Assembly: GCA_019637105.1 (NCBI GenBank)
Contig: JAHBWF010000011.1
Coordinates: 1 to 64,000, forward strand
From: Labilithrix sp.
Lineage (GTDB): Bacteria > Myxococcota_A > Polyangia > Polyangiales > Polyangiaceae
Direction: 5' to 3'
DNA length: 64,000 nucleotides
Shown here: positions 61,112-64,000 of the stretch, piece by piece
Numbering within the stretch: the first letter of the stretch is position 1
How the letters are laid out: each line of letters starts with the position of its first letter
The notes under the pieces: model-generated
The model's input: the letters and a program-made list of their open reading frames with translations, nothing else
Told to the model about the DNA's origin: nothing
Databases searched by the model: none
Position numbers and translations under genes: made by a program

Positions 61112-64000
61112 GCGTTCACCGTCGTCGCGACGCGCGGCAGCGGCCGCGCGGAGGAGCGCGTCAGCGCCGCGGGCGGCAGACCCGCCCCCGGCGTCCGAGC
61201 CTTCGGGACGCCGAAGGAGAGCTCGAACTGGCTGGGCGTCATCGACTCGAAGCCGGTCCCCGTGCCCTCGCCGAGATCGGCGAGCCTCGAGCACGCCTGC
61301 GTCGGACGGAGCGTGACGCCGGGGATGACGTACCCGGCGATGTCGGCGGGCGCGGCCTCGTTCTTCACCATCCCGCCCGAGCAGACCCCGGTGGCCGTCA
61401 CGTTGGTGCACCACATCGGCAGCGCCGGCGAGTTGGGGGAGCCGGGGCTCTCCCCCTCCATGTAGTGCAGGCCCCAGAGGCGCGCGACGCCGGCGTTCTC
61501 GCACTGGCCGGCCGCCGGGATGTGAGGCGCGAAGGTCGCGAAGTAGAGCGTGCGGTCGAACACCGTCATCGGTCCGGTCACGCGCTCGCCGTTGTCGAGC
61601 ACCTCGACCCACTGCGTCTGCGCGCGGGGAGCCGGGGTGTCGATCGGGCGCTTCTCGAGGATCGACCAGACGTAGTTCTTCTCGCCGGTCCGATAGACGA
61701 GGTCGTCCTGGTCACCGGTCGCCGCGTTGACCACGAGCGCGCCGTGCGGATCGAGCGACAGGATCGGCGTGACCTGGATGGGCTGGCTCTCCGCCGCCGT
61801 CGAGCCCAGGACGAGGTCCGCGAAGAGCATCGCCTTCCATTGGGTAGGGTCGGTGCTGCTGACGTCGATGCGCCAGAGCGTCCCGTCGGCGTCGCCGATG
61901 AAGATCTTCTGCCCGACCGCGCCGGTGGTCTGCGGATAGACGACCGGGGTGCCGATCATCGGCGAGTCGAACGGCGTCGGCGCGACGACGTTCGCGTTGC
62001 GGATGCGCTCGGGCACGTCGTCGTGCCGGCCGAAGTGGCGGAGGATCTCGCCGGTGTCGAGGCGCACGATCGTGACGCCGCGCCCGGGGACGGCGGCGTT
62101 CGCGTTGGTCGACGTGGTGCTGGTGCTGCACTCCCGCGCCCATTGGCGGACGACGGGGCGGTAGCCCTGCGTGACGTCGTGCGCCTCGTCGGTCGTGGCG
62201 AGCGTGCGCGGGCAGCTCCCGTTCTTCACGGGCGGTCCGTCGATGCCCCCGGGGAGGACCGCGACGCCGATCTGGCGGTTGCCGATCTGCAGCGTCGTGA
62301 TCGCGGGCGTCCCGGTGGTGCGCCCGAAGAGCGCCACCATGTCGTGCCCGTCGCGCGCGCGCCGCGTGACGCGCGCGGGGTCGGTGGCGGCGCTCATCCG
62401 CTCGACGTCGGTGAGCTGCCAGAGGAAGTGGGGGCCGCGCCGCGCGACCCCGGCGTCGTAGTCGCCCGCGCCGGCCGTGAGGAGGTCGTAGGCCGTCGGC
62501 GCCTGGTAGCCCGTGGCGCCCGTGTCGACCCTGCACTCGTCGACCGTCGAGCCGGCGAGGGCGTCGCAGTCCGAGTCCGTGACGTTGACCGCGTAGTAGC
62601 CGCCGCCCGAGGCGCCGAGCCCGGCGACGAGGGTGGTGTGCCACTTGGCTCCGGGGGGCGTCGCGCCGCCGACGTCGAGATCGCCGAGCGCGCGATCCCA
62701 GACCGTGTCGCGCAGGACCGGCGAGCCGTCGAGGAGGATCTGGTTGCCGGCGGGGTAGTTGCTCGCCAGGCGCGGGAGCACGGCGGGCGGGATGAACGAC
62801 CAGAGCTCGTGGTGCGCGCCCGGCGTCGTCTCGATGGCCTTGAAGGCGTGGAGGATGCCGTCGGTCGTGGCGGCGAAGAGGGTGGGCTTGCGCCGCGCGC
62901 GCCGCGCCTGGAAGTCCCGGTAGCCCGCGTCGCGGAGCAGCGCGTCGGGCGGCCCGTTGACGACCGGGTTGGCGCGGAAGATCGCGCCGAGCGGCGCGCA
63001 GTCGGGGACGCAGACCTGACCCGGGATCGGATCGCACGCCGACGGCGCCGCGACCGCGCACGCGACGTTCGTGATCGAGCAGCGGCCGGAGTCGGGCGAC
63101 GCCGTCGAGGAGATGCAGCGGGTGTTGAAGTCGTGGGACGCCGTCGCGCCGCCCGTGACCGTGCCCGACCTCGTGATCGGCCCGACGTGCGCCGTCGTGA
63201 ACCCGAGGACGACGTCCCTGCACGCCTCGCCGCTGTCTTGGTCGAGCGCCGGGATCTCGAGCGTCCCGGTCGGGCCCGAGCCGACGGCTCGGCCGCGCTT
63301 GCAGGTGGTCCGCTCGATGTCGAGCGCGAGCCTCATGTCGGGGACGTCCTTGAGGTCCCAGTCCGAGGCCGCCGCCTCCGTGGCGCGGTGGACGGGGATC
63401 CCGTCGGCGGTGGCGTCGGCGACGAACGGCCGCGTCGTCCGCGCGGAGTCGACCACGCCGCTCACGTTGTCGGCGACCGCCGTGATGAAGAGGCGGTTGG
63501 CCGCCGACTGCGTCGCGAGGTTGATCGCCATGCTGTCGCCCGCGGTGATCGACGTCGGCTGCGCGTTCGCGCCGAACGGCGCGCCGCCGCACATCGAGCG
63601 CTCGCGCAGGATCTCGCCGGACCACGGCTTCTGCGCGTTCGGGATGAACGAGCCGAGGAACTGCGCCGTCGTGGCGCCGTCGCCGAAGCCGGTCTCCGAG
63701 TACACGGCGGGCGTGAACGCGGGGACGGTGCGGGTGGAGACCGACTTCGTGATGGACGCGAGGATCTTGCCGAACGACAGCGTGATGTCCGCCTGCGACT
63801 CGGCGAAGAACGCGCCGACCGCGTCGGTCGGGTTGGACGCGCCGCCGGAGCCCTCGTACGCGATCCGGTTGAGCTCGCAGCACGCCTCGGCCGTGGTGCC
63901 CGGCGCCGGGACGTCCGCCGCGCACGCGGCGGCCATGCCCGCCGCGGTGTTGCCGGCCAAGGCGTACCACGCCTTGCAGTTTCGCTGGGCGGGGTCCGTG
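61090..64000 (-). CDS. pilY1: PilY1-like type IV pilus protein (5' end outside window)
   Basis: The frame runs to the window edge; the first 956+ residues from the C-terminus are here. The PilY1-type C-terminal beta-propeller is recognised by RKPTLFAATTDGILHAFKA, ELWSFIPPAVLPRLASNY, and blades such as GGYYAVNVTDSD and GQKIFIGDADGTLWRIDVS. PilY1 caps or controls the retraction of type IV pili and acts in adhesion; in myxobacteria pili drive social motility. No pilin gene is in view. Confidence 0.9.
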   Translation of the reverse strand, partial: TDPAQRNCKAWYALAGNTAAGMAAACAADVPAPGTTAEACCELNRIAYEGSGGASNPTDAVGAFFAESQADITLSFGKILASITKSVSTRTVPAFTPAVYSETGFGDGATTAQFLGSFIPNAQKPWSGEILRERSMCGGAPFGANAQPTSITAGDSMAINLATQSAANRLFITAVADNVSGVVDSARTTRPFVADATADGIPVHRATEAAASDWDLKDVPDMRLALDIERTTCKRGRAVGSGPTGTLEIPALDQDSGEACRDVVLGFTTAHVGPITRSGTVTGGATASHDFNTRCISSTASPDSGRCSITNVACAVAAPSACDPIPGQVCVPDCAPLGAIFRANPVVNGPPDALLRDAGYRDFQARRARRKPTLFAATTDGILHAFKAIETTPGAHHELWSFIPPAVLPRLASNYPAGNQILLDGSPVLRDTVWDRALGDLDVGGATPPGAKWHTTLVAGLGASGGGYYAVNVTDSDCDALAGSTVDECRVDTGATGYQAPTAYDLLTAGAGDYDAGVARRGPHFLWQLTDVERMSAATDPARVTRRARDGHDMVALFGRTTGTPAITTLQIGNRQIGVAVLPGGIDGPPVKNGSCPRTLATTDEAHDVTQGYRPVVRQWARECSTSTTSTNANAAVPGRGVTIVRLDTGEILRHFGRHDDVPERIRNANVVAPTPFDSPMIGTPVVYPQTTGAVGQKIFIGDADGTLWRIDVSSTDPTQWKAMLFADLVLGSTAAESQPIQVTPILSLDPHGALVVNAATGDQDDLVYRTGEKNYVWSILEKRPIDTPAPRAQTQWVEVLDNGERVTGPMTVFDRTLYFATFAPHIPAAGQCENAGVARLWGLHYMEGESPGSPNSPALPMWCTNVTATGVCSGGMVKNEAAPADIAGYVIPGVTLRPTQACSRLADLGEGTGTGFESMTPSQFELSFGVPKARTPGAGLPPAALTRSSARPLPRVATTVNAWALVVD

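Overview
The window is very GC-rich DNA from what is most likely a myxobacterium (phylum Myxococcota). This is inferred from eukaryotic-like Ser/Thr kinases, FHA-GGDEF and FHA-sigma54 activator proteins, many lipoproteins with Cys-rich or propeller folds, a PilY1-like protein and GC3-dominated codon use. No rRNA or ribosomal protein gene is present to fix the taxon.

Layout. 0-4.9 kb: a topoisomerase III-RecQ fusion (5' end outside), recX and a small exported beta-repeat protein. 5-16 kb: Ser/Thr kinase, VanW protein, YebC/PmpR regulator, LysM lytic transglycosylase, FadL-type porin, PHP hydrolase. 16-31 kb: a 1334-aa lipoprotein, glmU, a histidine kinase/receiver pair, murA-hisG, an acetyltransferase, a ComEA-like protein, lipoproteins, a Tat-exported DUF362 protein and an FHA-GGDEF cyclase. 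31-36 kb (minus strand): a 13-heme cytochrome, a frameshifted outer-membrane barrel, two small proteins and a lipoprotein with a CX4CH site, possibly an electron-transfer conduit. 36-41.7 kb: a second kinase, an FGE-fold lipoprotein, a Cys-rich repeat lipoprotein, an M18 aminopeptidase and an SRPBCC protein with a histone-H1-like tail. 49.6-64 kb: comM, recA, a phospholipase D-like lipoprotein, an FHA-sigma54 activator, a flippase, lipoproteins and pilY1 (5' end outside).

The most unusual region is 41.8-48.6 kb, a tRNA array with every gene on the minus strand. By eye I find 37 linear tRNA genes covering all 20 amino acids, interrupted once by an HNH endonuclease gene, plus four loci in which the T-arm/3'-acceptor half lies UPSTREAM of the matching 5'-acceptor/D-arm/anticodon half, i.e. 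circularly permuted tRNA genes. The outer ends of each permuted unit are complementary (two helices around a 3x3 internal loop) and these helices show compensatory changes between units. A tRNA-Thr gene followed at once by a second copy of its own 5' half looks like the tandem-duplication intermediate from which such permutations could arise.

The array has further oddities: 11 tRNAs carry G55 with A18 instead of T55 with G18, in perfect covariation; 23 linear tRNAs are followed by CCG rather than CCA; five have C33; one Ser-type tRNA has a selenocysteine-tRNA-like body. The anticodon set covers NNC/NNG codons of nearly every box, matching a GC-rich host. No integrase or phage gene is visible next to it.
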